In this document: piece after piece, positions 1 through 9,000 of the stretch | Layout of the letters: each line of letters opens with the position of its first letter | Numbering within the stretch: the stretch's first letter is position 1 | NCBI GenBank assembly: GCA_027488845.1 | Contig: JAIYBC010000055.1 | Location: forward strand, 141,301-205,300 | Direction: 5' to 3' | Length of the DNA stretch: 64,000 bases | Source: Verrucomicrobiales bacterium | GTDB lineage: Bacteria > Verrucomicrobiota > Verrucomicrobiia > Limisphaerales > UBA9464 | Translations under genes and position numbers: made by a program | Notes under the pieces: model-generated | Seen by the model: only the letters and a program-made list of their open reading frames with translations | Databases searched by the model: none | What the model was told of the DNA's origin: nothing

Positions 1-2835
1 GGTGGCGTCCACGCTCGCCGTGGCGAGGATCCGGGAGTCCGGCGAGAACACGGCGGAACGCACCTGGTCGAGGTGTCGGTCCAGTTGCCGCGGCTCACCG
101 CCGCCAATCGGGACCAGCCAAGCCCCGTGTTCCTCCGCGGCGAGCGCCAGCCACCGGTTGTCCGCGCTGAAGGAGGCCTCGGCGACCAAGGTGGCGGGAA
201 TCCGTGTCCGATGCCGGATGCGGCCATCGCGGGTGTCCCAGACCTTCACCCCGCCTTCCGCGTCGACGGCGGCGAAGTGGCGCAGGTCCTGGGAGACCGC
301 CGCCTGCAGGAAGTTCGGCGGCGTGGAGCCGACGGTCTCCAGTTCGAGGATGCGGCTGGTGGCGCCGGCGATCCCACCGGGGATCCATGCGAGAAGCCCG
401 GGCCGTTCCTGGACCAGCCAGTCGCCGTTCCTCCCGATGGCGAGCGGCGTCCCATGGGGTCCGGCGGAAGCGGTTGTCGGTTCGGAGAGGGATTGGATGC
501 GGCTACCCGGGTCGGCTCCGGTTCCGGGAAGCGTCACCAGCAGACTTCCGTCTTCGGAGAAGACCGGCCGCAACGGACTTCGATGCGGCAGCGTCAGGTC
601 GGCCCGGGGCGGTGCGGACGGCCAGCGGAACACGGCCCGGTCCTTGCCGCCGCTGGCGATCTGTCGGCCATCCGGACTGAAGGCCACGCACCACACCTCG
701 CCGCCATGTCCGCGGGCGACTCCGAGGGATTCCCCGCTGCCGGCGTCCCACCAGCGGAGGGTCTGGTCGGAGGACGACGTGACGAGCCGCAATCCGTCCG
801 GGCTGAACGCGGCCTTCCAGGTTGAGAGCGTGTGGCCCGAGAGCAGTCGGGGAGTGTCAGAAGCTTCCCCGAGGTTCCAGAGCCGCACTTCGGGACGCCA
901 GCCGGTGGCCACGAGCCGGTTGCCGTCCGGGGAGAATTCCAGTGACCAGAGCCTTCCCTGCGACTCCAGCGAGCGGATCGTGGAACCGTCGCGGCCGTCG
1001 AGGATGTGGATCACCGTGATGGCGTCGCTCACGGCGACACGGCTTCCGTCGCGGCTCACGGCCACCGTCCGGGAGTCGGGAAGCCTCCTGGCCGGGGCGC
1101 CGGATCCGGGATGCCGGAGCCAGGTGGGTCCGGCCGGGGTCGAGCCCCACGGGAACGGGTTGCCTTCGCAGGTCACCCACGTCGAGGCGTCCGTGGACAT
1201 CGCCGCGGAGTAGCCGGACACTTCCGAAACCACGCGGCCCTCGTCGGCGTTCCAGGTGCGGATCCGACCGTCGACGTGGGCGGCGAGGAACCGGATGCCG
1301 TCCGGGAACCAGGCCAGGCTGCGGGCGCCATTGGTGCCGAGGGACCGCGTGGGGCCGTCGGGCGAAAGCGGCGTCAGGTGCAGGGCGTCGCCGACCGTGC
1401 CGGAACCCACCGACGCCGAGAGCAGCCGGCTGCCGTCGGGCGAGAACGCGACGCCGTTGACGATCCACGGATGCCGGTCGACCGGCGTGCGGGGATCGCC
1501 CTCCGCCATGCGTCGGAGCAGCCTCCAGGCGAAGTCCGGGGAAGGCGCGCGGTGGCGGTCCAGCAGCTCGCGGGCGAAGCCCAAGTCGCCTTCCGTTACC
1601 GACTCGGAGGCGATGTGGAGGTCGGCGGCGTAGAGGTCCAGCCGGTTGGCCCTGGCCTGCGAGAGCGTCACGGCGACGCCGGTCGCAACGGCCGCGGCGA
1701 ATGCCAGCAGGGCGAGGGTGAGGTAGGGGTTGCGACGGGTGTGCCGGAGCAGGGTTTCCGAGAGGGACTCGGGCCGGGCCAGGATCGCGTCGCCCCGGAG
1801 CCAGCGGTCCAGGTCGTCGGCGAACTCCGCCGCGCTCGCATACCGATCCGCGGGTCGTGCCGATAGGCACTTCAGGCAGAGCAGGTCGAGCCGTCGTTCC
1901 GCCCCCGAGGGACGTCGGTCCCGCGGCGGTCCGCGGCGTGAAGGCGGCACGGCGCGTTCCTCCGAGGCGCGGCGCAGCGTCTCCAGCGGTGTGGGTGACG
2001 AGAACGGCGGGCTTCCGCCGAGCAGTTCGTAGAGGACCGCGCCGAGGCCGTAGACGTCGCTGGCGACGGTGGATTCGGCGGCGCCTCCGCGGGCGACCTC
2101 CGGGGCGAGGTAGTCGGGCGTGCCCAGCAGCGCCTGGGTCCGTGTGAGGCCGCTCTCCTCGTCCAGGAGCCGGGCGAGGCCGAAGTCGGCGACATGCGGC
2201 TGCCCGGCGGTGTCGAAGAGGATGTTGGCGGGCTTGATGTCGCGGTGGAGGACGCCGTGTTGGTGGGCGTGATGCACCGCCCGGGCCACGACGGACATCC
2301 AACGCGCCGCGGTCTCCAGACGTTCCTCGGTGCCCTGGGGAGGCAGGCCGGAGATCCGGTCGGCAAGCGTCCCGCCCTCGAGCAGCGGCATCGCCAGGAA
2401 ATGGCGTCCGTCGTCCTCGCCCGCGTCGTGCACGGGGACGATGTGCGGATGTCCGAGCCGGGCGACGGCGCGGGCCTCGGTGTAGAACCGCTGCACCTGC
2501 TCGGGCCGGACCAGGCGGCCGGCGCTGATGAGCTTGAGGGCGATGTCGCGGCCGAGTCCCTCCTGGCGTGCGCGGTAGACGACCCCCATGCCGCCCGCCG
2601 CGATCGGGGCGATCAGCTCGTAGCCACCGATGCGTTCCGGGATCCGTTCGGCGCCGCGGCGGTCCAGCACCTCGGTGTCGCCCGCGAGGTCCAACAGGCA
2701 GGCCGCGCAGTTCCCGTGCAGCCTTCCGCCCGGAAGCGGACGCCGACAGCGGCGACAGGCGGGCGCTGGATGCGGATCCATCCCTTCGTTCAGCAGCGGA
2801 TCCGGCGGAAGGTTACCGCCGTTTTCGGGGTTCAT
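1..2835 (-). CDS. Ser/Thr protein kinase with C-terminal WD40 repeats (partial, runs off left edge)
   Basis: Transmembrane signalling kinase of the PVC type. The 945 codons present start at an ATG that overlaps the sigma-factor stop (ATGA), so the two genes look translationally coupled. Visible in order: a zinc ribbon (Cys27-x2-Cys30 and Cys43-x2-Cys46); a Hanks-type kinase with GGMGVVY glycine loop, HRDIKPAN (catalytic Asp199), DFG (Asp217) and a GTPDYLAPE activation segment; one transmembrane helix; then many WD40-like repeats with 'FSPDGxxL' and 'xVxLWN' signatures reaching the window edge. The kinase core looks catalytically intact. Family knowledge suggests the cytoplasmic kinase answers to, or acts with, the paired sigma factor while the beta-propeller binds an unknown partner. 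The partner and signal are inference; the C-terminus is not in the window. Confidence 0.9.
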   Translation of the reverse strand, partial: MNPENGGNLPPDPLLNEGMDPHPAPACRRCRRPLPGGRLHGNCAACLLDLAGDTEVLDRRGAERIPERIGGYELIAPIAAGGMGVVYRARQEGLGRDIALKLISAGRLVRPEQVQRFYTEARAVARLGHPHIVPVHDAGEDDGRHFLAMPLLEGGTLADRISGLPPQGTEERLETAARWMSVVARAVHHAHQHGVLHRDIKPANILFDTAGQPHVADFGLARLLDEESGLTRTQALLGTPDYLAPEVARGGAAESTVASDVYGLGAVLYELLGGSPPFSSPTPLETLRRASEERAVPPSRRGPPRDRRPSGAERRLDLLCLKCLSARPADRYASAAEFADDLDRWLRGDAILARPESLSETLLRHTRRNPYLTLALLAFAAAVATGVAVTLSQARANRLDLYAADLHIASESVTEGDLGFARELLDRHRAPSPDFAWRLLRRMAEGDPRTPVDRHPWIVNGVAFSPDGSRLLSASVGSGTVGDALHLTPLSPDGPTRSLGTNGARSLAWFPDGIRFLAAHVDGRIRTWNADEGRVVSEVSGYSAAMSTDASTWVTCEGNPFPWGSTPAGPTWLRHPGSGAPARRLPDSRTVAVSRDGSRVAVSDAITVIHILDGRDGSTIRSLESQGRLWSLEFSPDGNRLVATGWRPEVRLWNLGEASDTPRLLSGHTLSTWKAAFSPDGLRLVTSSSDQTLRWWDAGSGESLGVARGHGGEVWCVAFSPDGRQIASGGKDRAVFRWPSAPPRADLTLPHRSPLRPVFSEDGSLLVTLPGTGADPGSRIQSLSEPTTASAGPHGTPLAIGRNGDWLVQERPGLLAWIPGGIAGATSRILELETVGSTPPNFLQAAVSQDLRHFAAVDAEGGVKVWDTRDGRIRHRTRIPATLVAEASFSADNRWLALAAEEHGAWLVPIGGGEPRQLDRHLDQVRSAVFSPDSRILATASVDAT

Positions 2836-3560
2836 CCGCGCAGGACCTCCTGGAGATGCCCCAGTTCCGCGTCGATGGCCTCAGCCCGGTCGTCCACCGT
2901 GCGGCCGATCTCGGCCCGGACGAGTTCGCCGTATCTCCGGCGCATGCGGTGGGCCGCGACCTTGAGGGATCCCTCGGTCATCCCGAGCGGCGGCGCGAGG
3001 TCGGCGAACATCGCGGCGTCGGGATCCCCGGAAAGGTGGGGTCTCAGGGCCTCGAAGAGGGCCCGTTTCCCGGAAGCGCCACATTCGGACTCCAACGCGA
3101 GGAACGCGCCCTCCAGCACGGTCATCGCCCAACGCCGTTCATAGAGGGTTTCCGGCGTGACGGTCTCCGCGCGCTCCAGCCGGTATCGTTCCTCGGCTTC
3201 CAGCGCGTCGAGGGCCAACGGCGTCCGCCCGCCGCCGCGCTTGATGCGGCGCGACCGGTTCCAGTCGTTGGAAAGGAAGTGCCCCAGCGCGGTGAGGAGG
3301 AAGGTCCGGAACCGACCCTTCTCGGGGGAGACCGACCTCAGCCACTCCTTCTCGATCAGCTTCTCGAAGAACGACTGCGTCAGGTCGGCGGACTCCTCCG
3401 GGTCCCGTCCCTGCCTGCGGACATAGGCGTACAGCGGATACCAGTAGCGACGGCACAGCTCCTCGAGGGCCTGCAGGGCCACCGCCTCGTCGCCGCCGCG
3501 GGCGTCGAGGATCAGGCTCCAGCGGGTGGCTGAGAACTCGGGTTTCCGGTGTGTCGGCAT
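2832..3560 (-). CDS. ECF-type RNA polymerase sigma factor
   Basis: 242-residue sigma-70 family protein of the long ECF type common in Verrucomicrobia and Planctomycetes. Region 2 is seen in the 'ATRWSLIL', 'RRYWYPLYAYVRRQG' and 'DLTQSFFEKLI' stretches with the 'SPEKGRFRTFL' core, and region 4 in the C-terminal helix-turn-helix 'LGMTEGSLKVAAHRMRRRY'. It starts 16 bp after the stop of the upstream E1/ketosynthase fusion and its stop overlaps the kinase start, so the three genes probably form one transcript. It should direct polymerase to a dedicated promoter set; the target is unknown. A near twin sits at 9151-9903, also followed by a kinase-WD40 gene. Confidence 0.9.
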   Translation of the reverse strand: MPTHRKPEFSATRWSLILDARGGDEAVALQALEELCRRYWYPLYAYVRRQGRDPEESADLTQSFFEKLIEKEWLRSVSPEKGRFRTFLLTALGHFLSNDWNRSRRIKRGGGRTPLALDALEAEERYRLERAETVTPETLYERRWAMTVLEGAFLALESECGASGKRALFEALRPHLSGDPDAAMFADLAPPLGMTEGSLKVAAHRMRRRYGELVRAEIGRTVDDRAEAIDAELGHLQEVLRG

Positions 3561-3576
3561 CGGTGGGGTGCCGCTT

Positions 3577-6500
3577 CTATCGCCCCGGGGCCGCCGCCGG
3601 CTCGAGGACCGCCAAGGCCGCCCCGAAGGTGAAGCCGCCGCCGAAGGCGCAAAGCCCGGCGGTTCCCCGATGTCCCGCGGCGAGCATTTCCGCGAGGGCG
3701 ATCGGCAGCGTGCTCGACGAGGTGTTGCCGTGGTGGGCGACGTTGTTGAAGAGGCGCCCGGGGGCGATGCCGGTCTGACGTTGAACGGCCTGGAGGATCC
3801 TTCCGTTGGCCTGGTGGGGGACGATCCAGTCCAGGCTCTCCATCGGGATCGCGGCTTCGGTGCAGGCCCTCTCCAGGACCGCCGGCATCTGGCGCACCGC
3901 CAACTGGAACACCTTGAGTCCGTCCATCGCCACCGGCGTGCAGGCCGCTCCCGGCGACATGCGGCCCAGGCTCAGTATCGTGCCGTCCTCACCGCGGGCC
4001 CCCAGCACCGGACGACGCAGGCGGATCCACCCCGCCTCCGCGGACGGTCCGGACGCGGCCGCGCCGTGGACCACGGTGGCGGTGGCGGCGTCGCCGAAGA
4101 CGATCGCGGTGTCGAAGTCGAGCGGGTCCACGAAATGGGACATCGCCTCCGTGGTCACCACGAGGATCCGCGATCCCGGCCGCGCCACGCAGGCGTCGAA
4201 CGCCGCCTGCAGCGCATAGAGGTATCCGGAGCAGGCGGCGAAGAGGTCCACCGCCGGGAAATCCGCCGAGGCCGTGGAACCCCCGCCGAGGACCTGTTGC
4301 AGCCGACAGGCAAGGCTCGGGCTGACGGCCAGGGGCGTGGATGTCGAGACGTAGAGGCCGTCGAGGTCCGCCGGGGTCAGTCCCGCGGCGTCCAAGGCCC
4401 TGCGGGCGGCCGCGGTCGCCAAGGTCAATGCGTCCTCGCCGGGACCGCAGTGGAAGCGTTCCACGATTCCGGTCCGCTGTTCGATGTCCCCGGGAGTCCT
4501 TCCCGGGAAACGGGAGACCAGCTCGGCATTCGAGACGCGGTTCGATCCCTGCACGAACACCGGCACGGAAAGGGTTACGGTCCCGGAAGCCGACTCCTGC
4601 GGACCCGTCCGTGATGCGGTGTCGTCCGCGGCGGATCTCCTGGAGGCTGGCGTGCCCCGGGCGCTGCGGGCCAGGTGGAAGCGCGGTTCCCTAGGAATCC
4701 GCCGACCCGATCGCGGCGCCGACTCGAGGCGTATGCGCGCAAGGGGGGAACCCACCCTCAGCCTTTCACCTTCCTCGACGCGGCCGGTCAACACGCCCGC
4801 GACCGGGGAACGCAGGTCGAACGACGCCTTGTCCGCCTCGCATTCCGCCAACAGGTCGCCAGCCTGCACGCGGGACCCCTCGCCGACCTTCCATTCGGTC
4901 ACCGAAACCGACTGGTCCGCGGGACTCGATCCCACGGCCTCCAAAACGTGGAAGCCCTCGTCGACCCGGCCATCCCGAGCCTCCTCCACGGATAGCTCAA
5001 GTCCACACAGGCCGGCGGCCGCCTCGAGGATCCTTCGGACCGAGGGAAGGACCTCGAGCTGGTTGCCGAAATGGCACGGGATGTAGGTGTCGGCCCGGGT
5101 GACGCGGCGGATCTCCACCGGCACGCCGGCCTTCTCCGCCACCGTGGCGGCCACTTCGGCACCGAAGCCGCAGGTGTGGTTGTCCTCGTGCACCACCACC
5201 AGCCGGCGGGACCGTCGCACCGCCTGCAGGACCGCGTTGGAATCCCACGGCGCCAGGGTGCGGAGGTCGAGGACCCCGGCGGCCACGCCCACGTCGGACA
5301 GGTGTTCCGCCGCCCGTCGGCACAGACCCACCGTCGCACCCCAAGACACCAGCGTGAGGTCGTCCCCCTCCATCACCGTGCGCGCGGTACCCGGCACGAC
5401 GAAGGCCGCGGCCGGATCCAACGGCGCCGCCGCCGTCGGATCGTTGAGCAGGACCTTCGGATAGAGGAACAGCGTGGGACGTCCCGAGGCGAAGGCGGCG
5501 TTGAGCAGGCCCGCGGCGTCCGCGGCGTTCGAGGGGAGGAATACGTCCAATCCGGGCACATGGGCGTAGGTGCCCTCGGCGGAGCTGGCATGGAAGGGGC
5601 CGAGGCCCGGTCGATATCCGCCGCAGGGCGAAAGCAGCACCAGCGGCGCCTGCCATTCCCCCCGGGTGCGCCAATGCAGGCTGCCCAGTTCGCTGGCGAT
5701 CTGGTTGTAGGCCAGCGGAAGGAAGTCGGCGAACTGGACGAACCCCACCGGCCGTCCCCCGGCCAACGCGCGGCCGATCCCGGTTCCCACGATGGTGCTC
5801 TCGCTCAAAGGCGCGTTCAGGACCCTTCCCGGAAACCGCGTGCTCAGCCCGCGGGTGAGCCCGAAGACGTCGCCCTTCGGATCCTCGATGTCCTGGCCCG
5901 AAAGGGTCGCCCGCGGATCGCTCGCCAGACGGTGTTCCAAGGCCTCTCGCAGCGCCTCCAGCAGTGTCCGGGGACGTCCGTCCCCGCCCGGCGTGGAGTC
6001 GCCCGCGGGGAATCCTTCCGGCAGCGGGGCACGGGCGTCGAAGTCGGGCAGGGGATCGGTTCCGACCAGGGCCGCCTCCGCCTCGTCTCGCAGGCGCCGA
6101 CGCACCGTTCCCGCGATCCGTTCCAGTTCCGAGGCCGGGACGCCCGTGGACCTGAGATGCGCCTCGAGCCGTGCCAGCGGATCGGCCTCCACCTTCACGG
6201 ACTCGATCTCCGAGGGCGTCCGGTAGACGCGTTCGTCGTCGGCGTTGGTGTGGTGTGTCAGGCGCTCCACCCGCAGCACCACGATCGTCGGGCCTCCGTC
6301 GCGCCTCATCGCGGAGACGATCCCGCCGAACCGGCCGTCGCAGGCGAGCACATCCCGTCCGTCCAGCCGGACCAGCGGCAGGCCGTAGAATCCGTCGGCC
6401 GGGCCTTGGGGAAGGTCGAAGAAGGTGCGCCCGGCGGTGGTGGTGGAGATGGCGTAGCGGTTGTCCTCGACGAGGAACAGCACCCGGAGCCGGTTCCGGA

Positions 6501-7068
6501 CCGCCTCGGCGACGGCCTCCAGGAACTCGCCCTGCTGGGTCGTGCCGTCGCCGACCGAACAGACGGTCACGGTGTCCCGGTCGGGATGACGACGGGCCTC
6601 CTCGAGGGCGACTCCCACGGCCTGGAGCGCGCCGTTGCCGACGGGACCGGGAAGGCTGAGCAGACGCAACGGCGCCGAGGACGGATGCGCGCACATCTGG
6701 CGGCCGCCCGAGGACGATTCCGCGTTGCAGACCAACGCGTCGAAGAACGAGCGCGAGGGAAGTCCCCTTGCGAGCATCAGGGCCTTGTCGCGGTAGTGCA
6801 GGTGCAGCCAGTCGTCGGGACGCAGGTGGGCCGCGAGCGCGGCCGAGGCCTCATGGCCGGCTCCGCCGACATGGAAGAACGCCTCGCCCCGGTGGATGAG
6901 TTCGAGTTCCAGGCGGTCGAGTTCCCGGGCGGTGCGGAGGATCTCCAACAGTTCCAGGGCGCGGGAGTTGGAGCTCGGATGGACGTTGCGGGCGGGAATC
7001 GGAGTCGGAGTTGGGGGATTCAAGGCGGGCGGCAGGCACGGGGATTCCGCATTCTGGGCCGACGGCAT
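3577..7068 (-). CDS. Fusion: 2-oxoacid dehydrogenase E1 alpha + E1 beta + lipoyl domain + FabH-like 3-oxoacyl-ACP synthase III
   Basis: A 1163-residue multidomain enzyme. Residues about 35-345 are E1 alpha, with the thiamine-diphosphate motif GDG at 173-175 closing at Asn203. About 366-690 are E1 beta (transketolase-like pyrimidine and C-terminal domains, with Glu423 where the cofactor-activating Glu is expected). About 706-772 are a lipoyl carrier domain with modifiable Lys747 in 'EADKAS'. A low-complexity linker leads to a KAS III domain, about 828-1160, with the Cys946-His1085-Asn1115 triad. All catalytic residues appear intact. E1 enzymes decarboxylate 2-oxoacids and acylate lipoamide; KAS III condenses an acyl-CoA with malonyl-ACP. 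The fusion suggests delivery of a branched or aromatic acyl starter into lipid or polyketide synthesis (inference). I chose the ATG at 7068 because the longer frame would run into the divergent gene at 7187. No E2 or E3 gene is nearby. Confidence 0.88.
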   Translation of the reverse strand: MPSAQNAESPCLPPALNPPTPTPIPARNVHPSSNSRALELLEILRTARELDRLELELIHRGEAFFHVGGAGHEASAALAAHLRPDDWLHLHYRDKALMLARGLPSRSFFDALVCNAESSSGGRQMCAHPSSAPLRLLSLPGPVGNGALQAVGVALEEARRHPDRDTVTVCSVGDGTTQQGEFLEAVAEAVRNRLRVLFLVEDNRYAISTTTAGRTFFDLPQGPADGFYGLPLVRLDGRDVLACDGRFGGIVSAMRRDGGPTIVVLRVERLTHHTNADDERVYRTPSEIESVKVEADPLARLEAHLRSTGVPASELERIAGTVRRRLRDEAEAALVGTDPLPDFDARAPLPEGFPAGDSTPGGDGRPRTLLEALREALEHRLASDPRATLSGQDIEDPKGDVFGLTRGLSTRFPGRVLNAPLSESTIVGTGIGRALAGGRPVGFVQFADFLPLAYNQIASELGSLHWRTRGEWQAPLVLLSPCGGYRPGLGPFHASSAEGTYAHVPGLDVFLPSNAADAAGLLNAAFASGRPTLFLYPKVLLNDPTAAAPLDPAAAFVVPGTARTVMEGDDLTLVSWGATVGLCRRAAEHLSDVGVAAGVLDLRTLAPWDSNAVLQAVRRSRRLVVVHEDNHTCGFGAEVAATVAEKAGVPVEIRRVTRADTYIPCHFGNQLEVLPSVRRILEAAAGLCGLELSVEEARDGRVDEGFHVLEAVGSSPADQSVSVTEWKVGEGSRVQAGDLLAECEADKASFDLRSPVAGVLTGRVEEGERLRVGSPLARIRLESAPRSGRRIPREPRFHLARSARGTPASRRSAADDTASRTGPQESASGTVTLSVPVFVQGSNRVSNAELVSRFPGRTPGDIEQRTGIVERFHCGPGEDALTLATAAARRALDAAGLTPADLDGLYVSTSTPLAVSPSLACRLQQVLGGGSTASADFPAVDLFAACSGYLYALQAAFDACVARPGSRILVVTTEAMSHFVDPLDFDTAIVFGDAATATVVHGAAASGPSAEAGWIRLRRPVLGARGEDGTILSLGRMSPGAACTPVAMDGLKVFQLAVRQMPAVLERACTEAAIPMESLDWIVPHQANGRILQAVQRQTGIAPGRLFNNVAHHGNTSSSTLPIALAEMLAAGHRGTAGLCAFGGGFTFGAALAVLEPAAAPGR

Positions 7069-7186
7069 GTCGAAGGGGTAGCAAGGGCCACCCGGCACCG
7101 CCAGACTTTGGTGGTCGACGCGCCGGGCGTTGGGGCGCAAGAGCCAGCTTGCCCGGGGTGGTCCCGGCCGCCTTTCATTGGCCCGG

Positions 7187-7897
7187 ATGAACCGCCGCCA
7201 GTTCCTGTCCACCTTCGTCGTCGTCCCGGCCACCGCCGCGGGCGTGCTCGGGTGCCGCCGCAAGCTCCGCCCCGAACTCATCCGAATCGAGGACTACGAG
7301 GACCGCAAGGGCGGCTGGCGTCCGATCCGTGTCGCCTGCGTCGGCGACAGCATCACCTTCGGTGCCGGCGTCGAGGACCGGGAGAAGTTCTGCTACCCGG
7401 CCCAGCTCGCGGAACTGCTCGGCAACCGTTTCGAGGTGCGCAACTTCGGCCGCAGTGGCGCCACGATGTCGTCCACCGGCGACCTGCCGTACGTCTCGAC
7501 GGACGAGTTCAAGAACGCCAACGCCTGGCAGCCCGACGTGATCCTGCTCATGCTCGGCACCAACGACACCAAGCCCCAGAACTGGAAGGGGCCGAAGGCG
7601 TTCGAGCAGTCCACCAAGGATCTCATCGCCGCGTTCCGGGACCTGAAGTCCAAGCCCAAGATCTGGCTCTGCCTCCCGGTCCCGATCTACGGAGACCAAT
7701 GGGGCATCAACGCCCAGGTGCTCGAGGACGGCATCATCCCCGTCCTCATGGAGGTGACCAACTCCAAGAAGATCCCGGTGATCGACCTCAACGACGCCCT
7801 CACCGGGCATCCGGAACTGTTCCCGGACAAGATCCATCCCGACGGCAACGGCGCCGCGCTGATGGCGAGGACCATCTTCCAGGCGTTCCGTCCGTGA
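7187..7897 (+). CDS. SGNH/GDSL hydrolase, exported (Tat and lipobox-like signal)
   Basis: 236-residue secreted esterase-fold protein. The N-terminus carries a twin-arginine 'RRQFL' followed by a hydrophobic stretch ending 'GVLGC', so it may be Tat-exported and lipidated at Cys23. SGNH blocks are clear: GDSIT (nucleophile Ser55), a conserved Gly/Asn region, GTND, and the C-terminal 'DKIH' (Asp214, His217). Such enzymes hydrolyse acyl or acetyl esters, often on polysaccharides; the substrate cannot be read here. The ATG at 7187 was preferred to the upstream 7130 because it begins exactly at the signal peptide. The stop overlaps the GTG start of the following methyltransferase (GTGA), implying coupled translation. 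Confidence 0.86.
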   Translation: MNRRQFLSTFVVVPATAAGVLGCRRKLRPELIRIEDYEDRKGGWRPIRVACVGDSITFGAGVEDREKFCYPAQLAELLGNRFEVRNFGRSGATMSSTGDLPYVSTDEFKNANAWQPDVILLMLGTNDTKPQNWKGPKAFEQSTKDLIAAFRDLKSKPKIWLCLPVPIYGDQWGINAQVLEDGIIPVLMEVTNSKKIPVIDLNDALTGHPELFPDKIHPDGNGAALMARTIFQAFRP

Positions 7898-8991
7898 TCC
7901 CCGCGCAGGTCCAGTCGGGCGGGCCCGGAGCCGTCGGGGAGACCCGGACGCCGACCTCGCCACCCCAGGCGGATCCGGCTCCGTGGTTCGAGATCTTCCG
8001 TGGCAGTTTCGGCACCGAGCTGTTCGTCGCCGCGGTCGCGCACTTCGGCCTGTTCGACCGTCTCGCCACCGGCCCCCGGTCCTTCGGAAGCCTTTCGGAG
8101 GAACTCGGCCTCGCGCCGCGAGCGCTCAACGTCCTCCTGACCGCCGTCCGCGCCATGGGCGCCGTGGCCCGCGATCCGGACGGGAGCTTCCGGCTCACGG
8201 AATCCGCCCGGGAGCAGCTCGTGCGGACCTCGCCCCACTTCATGGGCGACTACTGTGCGCTCGCCGCGGGATCCCCGGGCGTGCTGGAGATGGTGGAACG
8301 GTTGCGCACCAATCGTCCCAAGGGCTCCGACGAGGGCGGCTCCGGGGTGGGATTCATCTACCGGGACGGCCTGAAGTCGGCGATGGACAGCGAGTCCATG
8401 GCGCGGCATTTCACGCTCTCCCTCGCCGGCCGGGCCCGCAACGTGGCGCCGGCCTTGGCGGAACGCCTGCCGATGGCCGGAGCGCAGCGGTTGCTCGATG
8501 TCGGCGGCGGCACGGGCATCTATTCCGTCGCCCTGCTGCGCCGGAATCCGGGATTGCGGGCCGTGGTCTTCGACCGCCCCGAGGTGCTGCGTGTGGCGGC
8601 CGAGTTCGCCGCCGGCTCCGGCGTCGCTGATCGGCTCGAACTCCGGCCCGGCGACTTCTTCACCGACCCGTTCCCCGCCGGGGCGGACGCCATCCTGCTG
8701 TCGAACATCCTCCACGATTGGGATGTGCCCGAATGCCAGGTCCTGTTGCGACGTTGCGCGGAAGCCCTGCCGTCGGGTGGGAGGTTGATCCTGCAGGACG
8801 TCTTCCTCGACGACGACCTGGGTGGCCCGCTGCCGATCGCGCTGTATTCCGCGGCGTTGTTCAGCGTGACCGAAGGGCGGGCCTATTCGGCGTCGGAGTA
8901 TTCCGGGTGGCTTCGGGAAGTCGGACTGCATCCCATCGAGCGCATCCCGACCCTGGCCCATTGCGCCGCCCTCGTCGCGGTGAAGAGGTGA
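7894..8991 (+). CDS. SAM-dependent O-methyltransferase (Methyltransf_2 type)
   Basis: 365-residue class I methyltransferase with the two-part build of plant-type O-methyltransferases such as hydroxyneurosporene (CrtF) or acetylserotonin methyltransferases. Residues about 30-110 form the winged-helix dimerisation domain ('FDRLATGPRSFGSLSEELGL'); the Rossmann domain follows, with SAM motif 'LDVGGGTG' (Asp202) and the 'HDWD' motif whose His274 is in the general-base position. The GTG start is supported by the 4-bp overlap with the preceding stop; the next in-frame ATG falls well inside the dimerisation domain. Substrate unknown: likely a phenolic, polyene or carotenoid hydroxyl. Adjacent partner is an exported SGNH hydrolase, an unusual pairing. 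Confidence 0.83.
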   Translation: MIPAQVQSGGPGAVGETRTPTSPPQADPAPWFEIFRGSFGTELFVAAVAHFGLFDRLATGPRSFGSLSEELGLAPRALNVLLTAVRAMGAVARDPDGSFRLTESAREQLVRTSPHFMGDYCALAAGSPGVLEMVERLRTNRPKGSDEGGSGVGFIYRDGLKSAMDSESMARHFTLSLAGRARNVAPALAERLPMAGAQRLLDVGGGTGIYSVALLRRNPGLRAVVFDRPEVLRVAAEFAAGSGVADRLELRPGDFFTDPFPAGADAILLSNILHDWDVPECQVLLRRCAEALPSGGRLILQDVFLDDDLGGPLPIALYSAALFSVTEGRAYSASEYSGWLREVGLHPIERIPTLAHCAALVAVKR

Positions 8992-9000
8992 GTGGGGGAC

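Noticed and set aside
5071-7893. Long plus-strand open frame running into the methyltransferase
   Set aside because: It is antisense to the E1/ketosynthase fusion, which has a full set of catalytic motifs; only the last part is the real methyltransferase.
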